This document shows, in pieces, positions 25,544 through 36,891 of a stretch of DNA of 64,000 nucleotides (the first letter of the stretch is position 1; every line of letters starts with the position of its first letter). The stretch is from Streptomyces sp. QL37 (GTDB lineage: Bacteria > Actinomycetota > Actinomycetes > Streptomycetales > Streptomycetaceae): the NCBI RefSeq assembly GCF_002941025.1, contig NZ_PTJS01000001.1, positions 4,278,001 through 4,342,000 on the forward strand, read 5' to 3'. Below the pieces are notes generated by a model, which did not search any database, was not told where the DNA came from, and worked only from the letters and a program-made list of their open reading frames with translations. The translations under genes and the position numbers were made by a program.

Positions 25544-26311
25544 GTGACCACGGCATCGAGTACCGCTGTCCCGACGTTGATCGGTTCGGTTCAGCGGGCG
25601 TTGAGACTTATGGAGGCTGTGGGCACCCATCGGGACGGAGCGCCGGCCAAGCAGCTCGCCAGGGAAGCCGGGCTCCCTCTTCCCACCGCCTACCACCTGC
25701 TGCGGACGCTGACCCATGAGGGGTATCTCCGCAGGGAGAACGGCGTCTTCCTGTTCGGGGCCGCGGCCGAGCGGCTGGGGGGAGGCCCCGCGACGCCGCG
25801 TCCCGGTGTGATCGTCCAATCGCTCGCCCACTGGGCGGACGTCATCGGTGCTCCTGTGTACTGCGCCCTGTACAAGGACGGCGAGATCGAGATGGTCGCC
25901 GTGGCCGATACGCCCGCCGCCCCCGCGGTGCACGAGTGGGCCTCGTTCCGCGAGACGGGCCACGCCCATGCCCTGGGGCAGTGTCTTCTCGGGCAGCTCG
26001 ACGAGCGTGCGCGCGAGGATCATCTGGACCGGCACCCGGTCCGGCCGCTGACGCGTTACTCCGTAAGGGACCGTCAGACATTGCTGAACCGGCTGAGATC
26101 GATGAAACGTACGGAACCTGTCGTCGAACGGCAGGAGTACGCCGTGGGAACGGTCTGTGCGGCCATTCCGATCACTGTCGGTTCCGCCGTGGCGGCCATG
26201 GCTGTTTCTCTCCCACTGCACCAAGAGGAACGGTTGCTCCCCGCAGTCGAACAACTACGCTGCGAAGTGACCACCCTCTTGCGCTCGTTCGTGTTCTCTA
26301 TCAGTATCTGA
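25544..26311 (+). CDS. ssgR: SsgR, IclR-family activator of ssgA
   Basis: This 255-residue IclR-type regulator has an N-terminal winged HTH (SVQRALRLMEAVGTHRDGAPAKQLAREAG, cited by its core RALRLMEAVG) and LPLPTAYHLLRTLTHEGYL. The C-terminal effector domain contains RETGHAHALGQCLLGQLDERAREDHL. Its position 101 bp upstream of an SsgA-like gene matches ssgR-ssgA of S. coelicolor, where SsgR switches on ssgA at the onset of sporulation. The GTG start has GGGGGTGA upstream. Symbol assigned from family and synteny. Confidence 0.85.
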   Translation: MTTASSTAVPTLIGSVQRALRLMEAVGTHRDGAPAKQLAREAGLPLPTAYHLLRTLTHEGYLRRENGVFLFGAAAERLGGGPATPRPGVIVQSLAHWADVIGAPVYCALYKDGEIEMVAVADTPAAPAVHEWASFRETGHAHALGQCLLGQLDERAREDHLDRHPVRPLTRYSVRDRQTLLNRLRSMKRTEPVVERQEYAVGTVCAAIPITVGSAVAAMAVSLPLHQEERLLPAVEQLRCEVTTLLRSFVFSISI

Positions 26312-26412
26312 AAAATCACTCCTTGTGATCTGCTATCGCTTGCACCACGATGGCGTCAATAGGGCCATGGGGGATCATTCCTGGCCAGTTTCATCTACTG
26401 CGGGGTTGAACG

Positions 26413-26850
26413 ATGCGCGAGTCGGTTCAAGCAGAGGTCATGATGAGCTTCCTCGTCTCCGAGGAGCTCTCCTTCCGTATTCCGGTGGAGCTCCGGTACG
26501 AGGTCAGTGATCCGTATGCGATCCGGATGACCTTCCACCTGCCAGGTGACGCCCCCGTCACCTGGGCATTCGGCCGTGAGCTGCTGCTCGACGGTCTCAA
26601 CAGCCCCAGTGGTGACGGCGATGTGCACATCGGCCCGACCGAGCCCGAAGGGCTGTCGGATGTACACATCCGCCTTCAGGTCGGCGCGGACCGTGCGCTC
26701 TTCAGGGCCGGCACGGCACCTCTTGTGGCCTTTCTCGACCGGACGGACAAGCTGGTGCCGTTGGGGCAGGAGCACACGCTGGGTGACTTCGACGGCAATC
26801 TGGAAGAGGCGCTGGGCCGCATCCTCGCCAAGGAACAGAACGCCGGCTGA
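26413..26850 (+). CDS. ssgA: SsgA, sporulation septum-site protein (SALP family)
   Basis: This 145-residue protein contains the SsgA-like signature: ELRYEVSDPYAIRMTFHLPG, VTWAFGRELLLDGL and VAFLDRTDKLVPLGQE. SALP proteins occur only in morphologically complex actinomycetes. SsgA helps place SsgB and hence FtsZ, marking sites of sporulation septa and wall remodelling. Two starts are plausible: ATG 26413, as annotated, or ATG 26440/26443 (MMSFLVSE), which has the better ribosome binding site AGAGG. It is downstream of ssgR. Confidence 0.9.
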   Translation: MRESVQAEVMMSFLVSEELSFRIPVELRYEVSDPYAIRMTFHLPGDAPVTWAFGRELLLDGLNSPSGDGDVHIGPTEPEGLSDVHIRLQVGADRALFRAGTAPLVAFLDRTDKLVPLGQEHTLGDFDGNLEEALGRILAKEQNAG

Positions 26851-26911
26851 AGAAGGAAGATCCGGCCCACCACCCACCGGTGGCCCGGGTCCATGCGTCC
26901 GGTGTCCCGGC

Positions 26912-28267
26912 TCACGCCTTGCGGCGTCGTCCCCTCCCGGTCCGTGCGGGTGCAGGAGCTCCGGCTTCCGCGCCGAGCCCCGTGCGGTCCGCGGAGACCA
27001 CCAGGGCCGCGAGCACCGTCGTCACCGGCACCGAGGCGACCAGGCCGATCGATCCGATCAGCGTGCGGACGATCTCCTCGGCGACCAGCTCGCTGTTGGC
27101 CACCGTGCCCACGCTGCTCTGTGCGATCGAGAACAGCAGCAGCAGGGGGAGCGCCGCGCCCGCGTAGGCGAGTACGAGCGTGTTGACGACCGAGGCGATG
27201 TGGTCGCGCCCGATGCGGATACCCGCCCGGTAGAGCCGGCGCACGCCCATCGTCGGGTCCGCCTGGTGCAGCTCCCAGACCGCCGACGTCTGGGTCACGG
27301 TCACGTCGTCGAGCACACCGAGCGATCCGATGATCACACCGGCGAGCAGCAGGCCGCTCATGTCGATGTCCGGGTACAGCCCATGGATCAGGCCCGTGTT
27401 GTCATCCGTGTTCCCGGACAGGCTCGCCCAGCCGATGAAGAGCGAGCCGAGCAGTCCGATCAGCAGCAGTGAGATGAGCGTGCCGATGACGGCCACGGAG
27501 GTCCGGGCCGTCAGCCCGTGGCAGGTGTAGAGGGCGATCAGCATGATGGCGCTGGCCCCGATCACCGCGACGACCAGGGGGTTCGAGCCCTGCAGGATCG
27601 CGGGAAGGATGAACAGGGTCAGCACGGCGAAGGAGACGGCGAGGGCGACCAGGGCCATCAGGCCGCGCAGCCTGCCCACCGCGACCACCACGAGGGCGAA
27701 GATCCCGGCGAGCAGCGCCATCGGGAACGATCGGTCGACGTCGGTCACCGAGTACTGCAGGTCCCGGGGCGCGTCGGGTGCGTACGCGACGACCACCCCC
27801 TGGCCCTCGCGCAGTTGCCGGGGGGCGTCGGGCTGGATGACCTCGACGAACGTACGGCCCTCGTCCTTGCCGGTGGTCACCTCGACCGTGGCCTTCTTGC
27901 ACTCCCCCGACTGCTCGTTGACGGCTTCGCGTCCCGACGGGGTGGAGGTGTCTCCGGTCGGCGGCACCTGCGAGGCGTTGACGTCGGCGCAGTCGACCGA
28001 CACGACCTCGGTGACCTGACCGTCCTGCGTCTGCCGGTCGAAGCCGACCCCTGTGCGCTCATGGGCGGGTGCCCCGCCGGGCCAGAGGGCCACGAGGCCG
28101 ACCAGGACCGCGGTGGCGAAGGGGATCAGTACGGCCGCGATGACCTTGCGCAGATGCTTGGACACAGGCGCGGCAGGCCCGTGGCTGTGGGTGTGGCCGT
28201 GCGCATGACTCTGTGTGCTGCCTGCTGCGGGGCCGTGGGGTTCGGGGGCGCTTCCGGGGGACGTCAC
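26912..28267 (-). CDS. YibE/F-like multi-pass membrane protein
   Basis: About 451 residues. A His-rich N-terminal stretch (SHAHGHTHSHG) precedes a first helix. An extracytoplasmic domain of about 120 residues follows (VTEVVSVDCADVNAS and EGQGVVVAYAPDAP), then seven or more helices, including LYTCHGLTARTSVAVIGTL and the conserved GVLDDVTVTQTSAVWEL. This architecture is the YibE/F family, of unknown function in actinobacteria. The His-rich tip could bind metal. GTG 28267 is chosen because the longer frame overlaps the thiC leader region without homology. It is divergent from thiC. Confidence 0.78.
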   Translation of the reverse strand: MTSPGSAPEPHGPAAGSTQSHAHGHTHSHGPAAPVSKHLRKVIAAVLIPFATAVLVGLVALWPGGAPAHERTGVGFDRQTQDGQVTEVVSVDCADVNASQVPPTGDTSTPSGREAVNEQSGECKKATVEVTTGKDEGRTFVEVIQPDAPRQLREGQGVVVAYAPDAPRDLQYSVTDVDRSFPMALLAGIFALVVVAVGRLRGLMALVALAVSFAVLTLFILPAILQGSNPLVVAVIGASAIMLIALYTCHGLTARTSVAVIGTLISLLLIGLLGSLFIGWASLSGNTDDNTGLIHGLYPDIDMSGLLLAGVIIGSLGVLDDVTVTQTSAVWELHQADPTMGVRRLYRAGIRIGRDHIASVVNTLVLAYAGAALPLLLLFSIAQSSVGTVANSELVAEEIVRTLIGSIGLVASVPVTTVLAALVVSADRTGLGAEAGAPAPARTGRGRRRKA

Positions 28268-28344
28268 CCGGCGATCATCCCAAGAACAGGGGAGGCCCTC
28301 TGGCCAGCACGCCAGAACGGAGGTTAGCGTGGAGGCACATTTGC

Positions 28345-30258
<1,914 letters not shown>

Positions 30259-30264
30259 GCCGCT

Positions 30265-30300
30265 GACCGTGGCGGGGGTTTCGGAACCCTCGCCATGGTC
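30265..30300. terminator. Bidirectional hairpin between thiC and the methyltransferase gene
   Basis: 30265-30280 pairs with 30285-30300 around the tetraloop TCGG, giving a 16-bp stem with two G-T pairs. It is 7 bases past the thiC stop. Confidence 0.75.
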
Positions 30301-30335
30301 CGGTGGGGCACAGCCGCTGCCGGCGGGCCGGGTTC

Positions 30336-31073
30336 TCACGCTGTGGGCGGTTTCCTCCACACGGAGACGTGCGACCTGCTGGACGCCGTGAACGGCGCCT
30401 CGGTCCAGTCGGCCCACCGCTCGGACGGTTCCAGGCCCGCGAGCTCGGCCATCAGGTCGAGCTCGGCGGGCCAGACGTACCGGTGGGGCGAGAGGAATGT
30501 GGAGACCCGGCCGTCGGCGATCGAGTAGTGGTGCGAGACGACCCGCTGTTCCACCAGGTCGTACGTGTCGAAGCCGACGTGCCGGTCGCCGACGTGGAAC
30601 GGGCGGGCGGTCTCGCCCGGTGGCAGGCGTTGCAGTTCGGGGATGAACACCTCGGCCACGAAGCGGCCGCCCGGTTCCAGATGCTCGGCGGCGTTGCGGA
30701 AGCACGCGACCTGCTCGCGCTGGGAGAGCAGACAGGTGATGGCGTTGTAGACGACGTAGACCAGGCTGAAAGTGCCGGGAGCCCGGGCGGTGGCCATGTC
30801 TCCGGCGGTCACGGCGATGTCGCTGCCACCGCGCTTCCTGCCGAGCTCCCGGGCCATGGGCCCGGATTTCTCGATCCCCGCCACACGGATGCCCCGCGCG
30901 CTCAGCGGAAGTGCGACCCGTCCGGTCCCCACGGCGAACTCCAGCGCGGGGCCGTCACCCGCGCGGCGGGCGAGGAAGTCGACTGTGGGGCCCAGGACTT
31001 CGGGCGTGTACATGTTGGCGGAGGACTCGTCGTAGCTCTGCGCCACCTGGGTGTTCCAGATGTCCGTATCCAT
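30336..31073 (-). CDS. Class I SAM-dependent methyltransferase
   Basis: This 245-residue protein has motif I ALEFAVGTGRVALPL, motif II-like IAVTAGDMATARAPG, FSLVYVVYNAITCLL at strand 4, and HLEPGGRFVAEVFIP at post-motif II. The N-terminal MDTDIWNTQVAQSYDESS is typical of small-molecule methyltransferases in streptomycetes. The acceptor is unknown. ATG 31073 is chosen over an upstream GTG. It converges on thiC. Confidence 0.85.
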   Translation of the reverse strand: MDTDIWNTQVAQSYDESSANMYTPEVLGPTVDFLARRAGDGPALEFAVGTGRVALPLSARGIRVAGIEKSGPMARELGRKRGGSDIAVTAGDMATARAPGTFSLVYVVYNAITCLLSQREQVACFRNAAEHLEPGGRFVAEVFIPELQRLPPGETARPFHVGDRHVGFDTYDLVEQRVVSHHYSIADGRVSTFLSPHRYVWPAELDLMAELAGLEPSERWADWTEAPFTASSRSHVSVWRKPPTA

Positions 31074-31424
31074 GGCCCCGAAGGCTGTCACGTGGCGGGG
31101 CCACCGGACCAACGAATTGTGTCCGGAGCGGCTCGGGCGCCGGTGCAGCGGTGGTCGAGAGCGGCAGGCTGTCTGATAGTCAGATTACGGCCATCGGGCA
31201 TGAAGAGGGCCCGCAATGGCTGGTTCAGGACGTTCAGCACCGTCCTGTCGCGCCTTCAAGGAGCTTTCGGCGTCGGTATGGACACAGCTGTGCTGCAGGT
31301 CGATGTAAGTTTCCGCAGCGCCCCGAACGCTGTTGACCGTTTCCTTATCTGTGCTTTACGTTCCGCTGTGCTTGGCCGAAATTGGTGTGCGCCCCGAACG
31401 GGGGCGCCAGGGGAGGGAAGCACA
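31074..31424. other. Noncoding region upstream of the DUF805 gene
   Basis: This 351-bp divergent gap has no supported gene. It holds the 13-bp hyphenated palindrome TCTGATAGTCAGA (31172-31184), and a somewhat AT-richer stretch at 31300-31375 where the DUF805 promoter is likely to lie. Confidence 0.4.
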
Positions 31425-31781
31425 GTGAACTGGTACCTGGCTGTACTCAAGAACTACGCGGGCTTCGGCGGGCGTGCGCGCCGCAAGGAGTACTGGATGT
31501 TCGTACTCTTCAACTTCATCGCCGCGGTGGTCCTGAGCGTGCTCGGCCTGGCCATCGACTCGCAGATTCCGTACATCATCTACCTGCTGGCCGTGATCAT
31601 CCCGACGATAGCCGTCGTCGTGCGCCGTCTGCACGACACCGGCCGCTCCGGCTGGTGGATCCTGATCTCGTTCGTCCCGCTGGTGGGCGGCATCATCCTG
31701 CTCGTCTTCATGTGCACCGAGGGTGCGCGCGAGGTGAACGAGTACGGCCCGAACCCGAAGCTCGCCCCGCAGGGGATCTGA
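31425..31781 (+). CDS. DUF805 small membrane protein
   Basis: This 118-residue protein has the DUF805 pattern: NWYLAVLKNYAGFGGRARRKEYWMF, three hydrophobic helices, VVVRRLHDTGRSGWWILI between helices, and a tail ending in NEYGPNPK. Members are inner-membrane proteins of unknown role. GTG 31425 follows GGGAGGGAAG with good spacing. The frame is open far upstream, but that part opposes the methyltransferase and is not coding. Confidence 0.85.
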   Translation: MNWYLAVLKNYAGFGGRARRKEYWMFVLFNFIAAVVLSVLGLAIDSQIPYIIYLLAVIIPTIAVVVRRLHDTGRSGWWILISFVPLVGGIILLVFMCTEGAREVNEYGPNPKLAPQGI

Positions 31782-31802
31782 GCTCCTCACCGGGGGTGAT
31801 GT

Positions 31803-31843
31803 CGGCAGAGGCCGGAGCGGCGACGCCGTTCCGGCCTCTGCCG
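31803..31843. terminator. Bidirectional terminator
   Basis: CGGCAGAGGCCGGA (31803-31816) pairs perfectly with TCCGGCCTCTGCCG (31830-31843). It lies 21 bases past DUF805 and just beyond the stop of the convergent gene at 31861. Confidence 0.8.
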
Positions 31844-31860
31844 TGTCCGGCCCTGCCGGA

Positions 31861-32685
31861 TCACTCCGGCTGATGCTCCGGGCCGCCGTAGTCCGGGCTG
31901 GTGAAGTCGGGGCTGGTGAAGGTGGGACGCGGGCCCGCCGAGGGGCCGTCCTCCGGCCCGGAGAAGTCCGGCCTGCTGTAGCCGATCTTCGGGATCCGGT
32001 TGGCCGAGCGGTGCGGTGTGCGCGAGGCGGGCCCCGCGGTCGGATCGGCCAGCGCGTCCCGGAGGAAGGGCAGGATGCCCCGTTCCAGCAGGGCGTGGCG
32101 CCATGCTTCCCGGGCGCGTGCCACGTCCTCCGGCAGTTCCTCCTCCTCGTCCACGGCCGGCAGCGCGGTGGCGCCGTTGCGCAGGGCGGTGGCGAGCAGC
32201 CCCACCGCGGCGACGAGGATGGCGGCGGCGGCGATGGCTGCGAAGAACCACCCGGCCGCGACCATGGTTCCGGCGAAGGCGGGGGCGGGGCTGAGCGCCT
32301 TCAGGGGGTAGCCGACGGCCAGGAATATCAGCGCGGCCGTACCCGCGAGGACCGGTGCCAGCACGGCGATCACCGCGAGGGTGCCGGCGCCCGTGGGGTC
32401 GGTCTCCTCCGTGGCGGGGCTGAGGACGGATGCGTGGTCGTCCGGGTCCCCGGGTCCGCGCAGCTCACGGCGGGCCTTCACGTAGTGGTCGTACTCCGTG
32501 GCCGCCGCCGCGGTGATCAAGGGCGTGGCGTTGAGCGCCATCGTCCGCAGCTGTTCCGTGTTGAGACGGTCGCCGACTCCGTCCAGATCCGGTCTTTCGT
32601 GAGCATGACGCAGCGCGTCGGCAAGGATCCGCTCGTATTCGGGGCGGTCCTCGGCCAGCAGGTGCGGAGCGCTTTTCATGTGCAT
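31861..32685 (-). CDS. Membrane protein of unknown function
   Basis: This 274-residue protein has about 95 hydrophilic residues, two or three membrane helices in the middle (VIAVLAPVLAGTAALIFLAVGY, MVAAGWFFAAIAAAAILVAAV), an acidic linker EEEELPEDVARARE, and a Pro/Ser-rich tail of short repeats (SRPDFSGPED, TSPDFTSPDYGGPE). No catalytic motif is visible. The start codon has GGAG upstream. Confidence 0.65.
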   Translation of the reverse strand: MHMKSAPHLLAEDRPEYERILADALRHAHERPDLDGVGDRLNTEQLRTMALNATPLITAAAATEYDHYVKARRELRGPGDPDDHASVLSPATEETDPTGAGTLAVIAVLAPVLAGTAALIFLAVGYPLKALSPAPAFAGTMVAAGWFFAAIAAAAILVAAVGLLATALRNGATALPAVDEEEELPEDVARAREAWRHALLERGILPFLRDALADPTAGPASRTPHRSANRIPKIGYSRPDFSGPEDGPSAGPRPTFTSPDFTSPDYGGPEHQPE

Positions 32686-32866
32686 CCCCCGATGCTCCGT
32701 AGGGCCTGACCGACCGTACGGGCCGGGCGATCGGGCGGAAACGGAGGAGAGCCTGCGACTGGTACGCCGATGGTAGAGCGCCTACGGCACGGGGTGACAG
32801 GGTGTTTCCGGAAATTGGCCCAGCTGCTGACGGGGTCGGGTCGTGATGCGTCTTCCCCGACGACCG

Positions 32867-33925
32867 TCAGTCATGCAGGGGGAGTTGGACGACCAACAGT
32901 TTTCCGGCCATGGTCACTCCGCCGTCCATGGCGATGGCGAGCCCTTCCGCGTAGACGTGCGGACCGTCCACCACGGGCCGGGCCACGTCCTCGCCCTCCT
33001 CCGGTCCGACCTCACCGAGGAGGTACGGGATGGGGCTGTGACCATGGACGACGCGCCCGCCGCCGTACGTCGACATCAGTTCGCGAACGGCCTGGGCGCC
33101 GCCCTCGTCGCGGAAGGCGAACCGCTTGGTGAGTTTGCGGAAGAGGTCCCAGCACTCATCGGCGTCGTTCCGCGTGAGAATGGCGTGCACCGTGTCGTTG
33201 ACGTCCTCGATGGTGGACCCGTAGTCGAGGTAGGCGGTCGTGTCGGAGTGCATCAGCAGATGCCCGTCCTCCTCGACCACCGCGTCGAGCCGTGACATCC
33301 ACTGGAGGTGGACGTCCTGGAGCCGTTCCATGTCCGTCTTCTGGCCGCCGTTGAGCAGCCACGCGGCCTGGAACGTCGCCGTTCCGGCGCCCGAGTTCAC
33401 CGGGGTGTCGCCGAACCTCTTCGCACCGAGCAGCAGCAGTTCGTGGTTGCCCATGAGTGCCTTGCAGTACCCGCCGGCGGCCGCGGCCTCCGCGGAGAGA
33501 CGCATGACGAGATCGATGACTCCGATGCCGTCCGGACCGCGGTCGGTGAAGTCGCCGAGGAACCAGAGCCTGGCGTTGCCTGCCGCCCACCGGCCGTCGG
33601 CGTCGACGAGACCCTGCTCGGCCAGGGCGGCCAGGAGCTCGTCCAGGTAGCCATGGACGTCGCCGACGACGTACAGCGGACCGAGGCCGGGGTCGGCGGC
33701 GGGCCGGGCCTCCGGCACGGTCTCCACCTGGACGGTGTCGCCACGGTTGATCACGGGAAGATCGCGCTCGGTGGGGGTGTACCCCTCCGGCGGTTCGTCG
33801 CCCACCACGGCGTTGCCGGGGTGCGGCAAGGGCGCGGGCACGGGCACCTGCGCATACGGCGGTACGCGGAAGTCACGCAACGTCGCTGTCCGCACCACGG
33901 GTTCCTGACCGGCCCCCTGAGTCAT
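32867..33925 (-). CDS. PPP-type metallophosphoesterase
   Basis: This 352-residue protein has all core phosphoesterase motifs: YVVGDVHGYLDEL (GDxHG), FLGDFTDRGPDG (GDxxDRG), ALMGNHELLLLG (GNHE) and VVHGHSPIPYL (GHxP). About 85 Pro-rich residues precede the catalytic domain and are probably disordered. PPP members bind two metals and remove phosphate from Ser/Thr proteins or split dinucleoside polyphosphates (ApaH). The substrate cannot be read here. ATG 33925 (MTQGAGQEP) is chosen because GGAGG (33934-33938 on the reverse strand) precedes it. Confidence 0.85.
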   Translation of the reverse strand: MTQGAGQEPVVRTATLRDFRVPPYAQVPVPAPLPHPGNAVVGDEPPEGYTPTERDLPVINRGDTVQVETVPEARPAADPGLGPLYVVGDVHGYLDELLAALAEQGLVDADGRWAAGNARLWFLGDFTDRGPDGIGVIDLVMRLSAEAAAAGGYCKALMGNHELLLLGAKRFGDTPVNSGAGTATFQAAWLLNGGQKTDMERLQDVHLQWMSRLDAVVEEDGHLLMHSDTTAYLDYGSTIEDVNDTVHAILTRNDADECWDLFRKLTKRFAFRDEGGAQAVRELMSTYGGGRVVHGHSPIPYLLGEVGPEEGEDVARPVVDGPHVYAEGLAIAMDGGVTMAGKLLVVQLPLHD

Positions 33926-34099
33926 CGACCCCTCCACCACCGTCGCGCCTCCGTACACCTGACGGTCCCTGCCTGGTAGAGGTGGTCCGCGGTGTCGTGC
34001 GCCCATCATAGGAATGCGGATCGTGCTGTGTGACGCACCAGGGGTGTTGAATCCGTGCGAGCATCCGGTTCATCGGCCGTTTGGTCCGGATTAATCCGT

Positions 34100-35212
34100 T
34101 CAGTCCCCGGCGGGTGATCGCGGAGGGCTGACGGTGGTGCGTGGCGGACGCCGTTGCGAGGACGTCCGGACGATGAGCTCCGTCGGTATCACCTGCTCCA
34201 CCGGGCCGTCGTGCTCCACCCCTTCGATGGCATCGATGAGGAGCTGGACGACGGCCGTGCCGATTCTGCGGGGCTTCAGCGAGAGCGTGGTGATGGGGGG
34301 CTCGGTGGCCGCGTACACCGTGGACTCGCTGCAGCAGACCAGCAGGAGGTCCTCGGGGACGCGCAGTCCGTAGCGGCGGGCGGCGGCCAGCAGATCGGTG
34401 CCGTTGGGGTCGAAGAGCCCGTACACGGCATCGGGGCGGTCGGGGCGGGCGAGGAGGCGGTCCGCGGCGACGGCGCCGGCGCAGGGGTCGTGGGCCGGAT
34501 AGGACTCGTAGACAGGGTCCTGGCCGACCCGCTCGCACCAGTGCAGATAGGCGGTGGTGGAGAGCCGGGTGTACGTGTCGGTGGTGGTGCCGGTCAGCAG
34601 TCCGATGCGGCGGGCTCCCGCGGCGGCGAGGTGGTCCAGGAGGTCGAGGACGGCCGCCCGGTGGTCGTTGTCGACCCAGGCGGTGACCGGGAGCGTGCCC
34701 GCCGGGCGGCCGTCGGAGACGACAGGAAGCCCTTGGCGCACGAGTTCGGTGACGACCGGGTCCTGGTCGGAGGGGTCGATGACGACCGTGCCGTCGAGCG
34801 CGACGTTCGACCACACGTCGTGGCGTGAGGTGGCGGGAAGGATCACGAGGGCGTAGCCACGGGCCAGCGCGGCCGAAGTGGCGGCTCTCGCCATCTCCGC
34901 GAAGTACGCGAATTCGGTGAAGGTGAAAGGTTCATCCCCGTAGGTGGTCACGGTCAGGCCGATGAGACCCGACTTGCCGGTACGGAGGGTTCGGGCAGCC
35001 GCTGACGGGCGGTAGCCCAGCCGTTCGGCGACCTCGCGGACATGGCGACGGGTGGCATCCGGGAGCCTGCCCTTGCCGTTGAGCGCGTCGGACACGGTCG
35101 TGATGGAGACGCCGGCCGCCGCGGCCACATCCCGGATCCCCGCCCGTCCTTGCCGGCCGCTGCGCCGGGGCGTCTCTGTCCGGCTCACCTGGTGCTTCCC
35201 TGCTGCTGTCAT
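34100..35212 (-). CDS. LacI-family transcriptional repressor
   Basis: This 370-residue LacI protein has the HTH GIRDVAAAAGVSITTVSDAL plus hinge LNGKGRLP starting near residue 25, and the periplasmic-binding-protein-like effector domain thereafter (GLIGLTVTTYGDEPF, PTELIVRTSS at the end). ATG 35212 gives a basic N-terminal lead. No sugar transporter is adjacent, so its target may be remote. The gap upstream contains a small palindrome that may be autoregulatory. Confidence 0.87.
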   Translation of the reverse strand: MTAAGKHQVSRTETPRRSGRQGRAGIRDVAAAAGVSITTVSDALNGKGRLPDATRRHVREVAERLGYRPSAAARTLRTGKSGLIGLTVTTYGDEPFTFTEFAYFAEMARAATSAALARGYALVILPATSRHDVWSNVALDGTVVIDPSDQDPVVTELVRQGLPVVSDGRPAGTLPVTAWVDNDHRAAVLDLLDHLAAAGARRIGLLTGTTTDTYTRLSTTAYLHWCERVGQDPVYESYPAHDPCAGAVAADRLLARPDRPDAVYGLFDPNGTDLLAAARRYGLRVPEDLLLVCCSESTVYAATEPPITTLSLKPRRIGTAVVQLLIDAIEGVEHDGPVEQVIPTELIVRTSSQRRPPRTTVSPPRSPAGD

Positions 35213-35615
35213 GGCGAGCCGATAGTAGGGCTCCGGAGCCCGGTCAGGCCGGTCGCATATGCACACGTTGACAGGCACGTTTCTGCATGATCATTAAGGC
35301 TTAAATGCCTTGCAAAACAAGGGAGTTGATGCCATCTGTGTCGATGTGTCATGCAACGGTGCGCATGAACCTGCTGAATGGTCCATGTCTCGAAGAGGTC
35401 TCAACTCACCTGTTCGAGGGATGCGCGCCACGGAGTGCGCGACCGGCGTGCGCCGGAATGCGCGACGCTCCCCCCTCTGGAGGGCCGCCGGAGCGCCGCA
35501 GGGCGGGCGATTCCCGCCCCGGAGGGCGGTTTCGGAGCCTGGCCATTCGCACAGGTGCCCAATCCTCATAAGGTGAGCAGTATTGATGTGTACGGACGGT
35601 CGAGGAGGACCTGCG
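35213..35615. other. Noncoding divergent region between the LacI and aminotransferase genes
   Basis: This 403-bp region contains the 16-bp inverted repeat AAGGC-TTAAAT-GCCTT (35296-35311) in an AT-rich patch 85 bp from the LacI start, a likely operator or promoter. The rest (35400-35560) is GC-rich with no supported gene; short frames there lack coding signal. Confidence 0.45.
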
Positions 35616-36695
35616 GTGAGCGAGACGAGTCCGAAGCTGCGCGCCGAGCTGGACGGCGTCCCTGCGTATGTGCCGGGCAGGCCGGCGTCCGCGGAGGGGC
35701 CGGTTGCCTTCAAGCTGTCCTCCAACGAGAACCCGTACCCTCCGTTGCCCGGTGTGATGGAGTCGGTGCTCGCCGCGGCCGCGGACTTCAACAGGTATCC
35801 GGACATGGCATGCACCGGTCTGATGAACGAGCTGGCCGACAGATTCGGTGTGCCGGTCTCCCACCTGGCCACCGGCACGGGCTCGGTCGGCGTGGCCCAG
35901 CAGCTGCTCCAGGCCACTTCGGGGCCGGGGGACGAGGTCATCTACGCCTGGCGCTCGTTCGAGGCCTACCCGATCATCACGCAGGTCAGCGGTGCGACGT
36001 CGGTCAAGGTGCCGCTGACCGACGGTGAGGTGCACGATCTCGACGCCATGGCCGACGCGGTCACCGACCGTACGCGGATGATCTTCGTCTGCAATCCGAA
36101 CAACCCGACCGGCACGGTGGTGCGCCGGGCGGAGCTGGAGCGGTTCCTCGACCGTGTGCCGGACGATGTCCTGGTCGTGCTCGACGAGGCGTACAAGGAG
36201 TTCATCCGGGACGCCGATGTGCCGGACGGGATCGAGATCTACCGGGACCGGCCCAATGTCGCGGTGCTCCGCACCTTCTCCAAGGCGTACGGTCTCGCCG
36301 GCCTGCGGGTCGGTTTCGCCGTGGCGCACGAGCCCGTGGCGGCGGCGCTGCGCAAGACGGCCGTCCCGTTCGGTGTCAGCCAGGTCGCGCAGGACGCCGC
36401 GGTCGCCTCGCTGCGCGCCGAGGACGAGCTGCTGGGCAGGGTCGGATCCCTGGTCGGCGAGCGTGCCCGGGTGTACGAGGGGCTTGTGCGGCAGGGCTGG
36501 ACCGTTCCGGAGTCGCAGGCGAACTTCGTCTGGCTGCGGCTCGGGGACCGCACACTCGAGTTCGCCGGGGTCTGCGAGCGGGCCGGTGTGGTCGTGCGGC
36601 CGTTCGCCGGTGAAGGTGTGCGGGTCACGATCGGGGAGGCCGAGGCCAACGACGTGTTCCTGAAGGTGGCGGAGTCCTTCGGCCGGGAGCGGTAG
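35616..36695 (+). CDS. Aromatic/histidinol-phosphate aminotransferase (class I/II)
   Basis: This 359-residue PLP aminotransferase of the HisC family has [13 protein letters not shown] near the N-terminus, [19 protein letters not shown] with the PLP-binding Asp and Tyr, and the Schiff-base Lys in [15 protein letters not shown]. It is outside a his operon and resembles the actinobacterial Pat enzymes that transaminate phenylpyruvate, so phenylalanine/tyrosine synthesis is the better guess (pheA lies 22 kb away). GTG 35616 follows AGGAGG; an upstream ATG at 35583 is less likely. Confidence 0.83.
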   Translation: MSETSPKLRAELDGVPAYVPGRPASAEGPVAFKLSSNENPYPPLPGVMESVLAAAADFNRYPDMACTGLMNELADRFGVPVSHLATGTGSVGVAQQLLQATSGPGDEVIYAWRSFEAYPIITQVSGATSVKVPLTDGEVHDLDAMADAVTDRTRMIFVCNPNNPTGTVVRRAELERFLDRVPDDVLVVLDEAYKEFIRDADVPDGIEIYRDRPNVAVLRTFSKAYGLAGLRVGFAVAHEPVAAALRKTAVPFGVSQVAQDAAVASLRAEDELLGRVGSLVGERARVYEGLVRQGWTVPESQANFVWLRLGDRTLEFAGVCERAGVVVRPFAGEGVRVTIGEAEANDVFLKVAESFGRER

Positions 36696-36720
36696 CGGCG
36701 CGCCCGCCGCTCGCACCTCC

Positions 36721-36759
36721 GGTGGCCCCGGACCTCGATCATCGAGGTCCGGGGCCACC
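36721..36759 (+). terminator. Strong intrinsic terminator
   Basis: 36721-36738 and 36742-36759 form a perfect 18-bp stem with a 3-base loop, starting 25 bases after the aminotransferase stop. It insulates the cyd operon from upstream transcription. Confidence 0.9.
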
Positions 36760-36891
36760 GTGTTTCCGTGGGCCGCAGGCTGCCGGCGCACGGGCCCGGT
36801 CCGTCCGGTTCGGGATGGCTCGGGCCGGTCGGCCGGAAACCACCCCCCACCCGACGGCTTCGAATACAGGTGCGCCATAATTGCTTGTGAA

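Noticed and set aside
35305..35576. Overlapping 88-codon frames between LacI and the aminotransferase
   Set aside because: Both lack GC-rich third positions, a ribosome binding site and any recognisable motif; the region is more likely regulatory.
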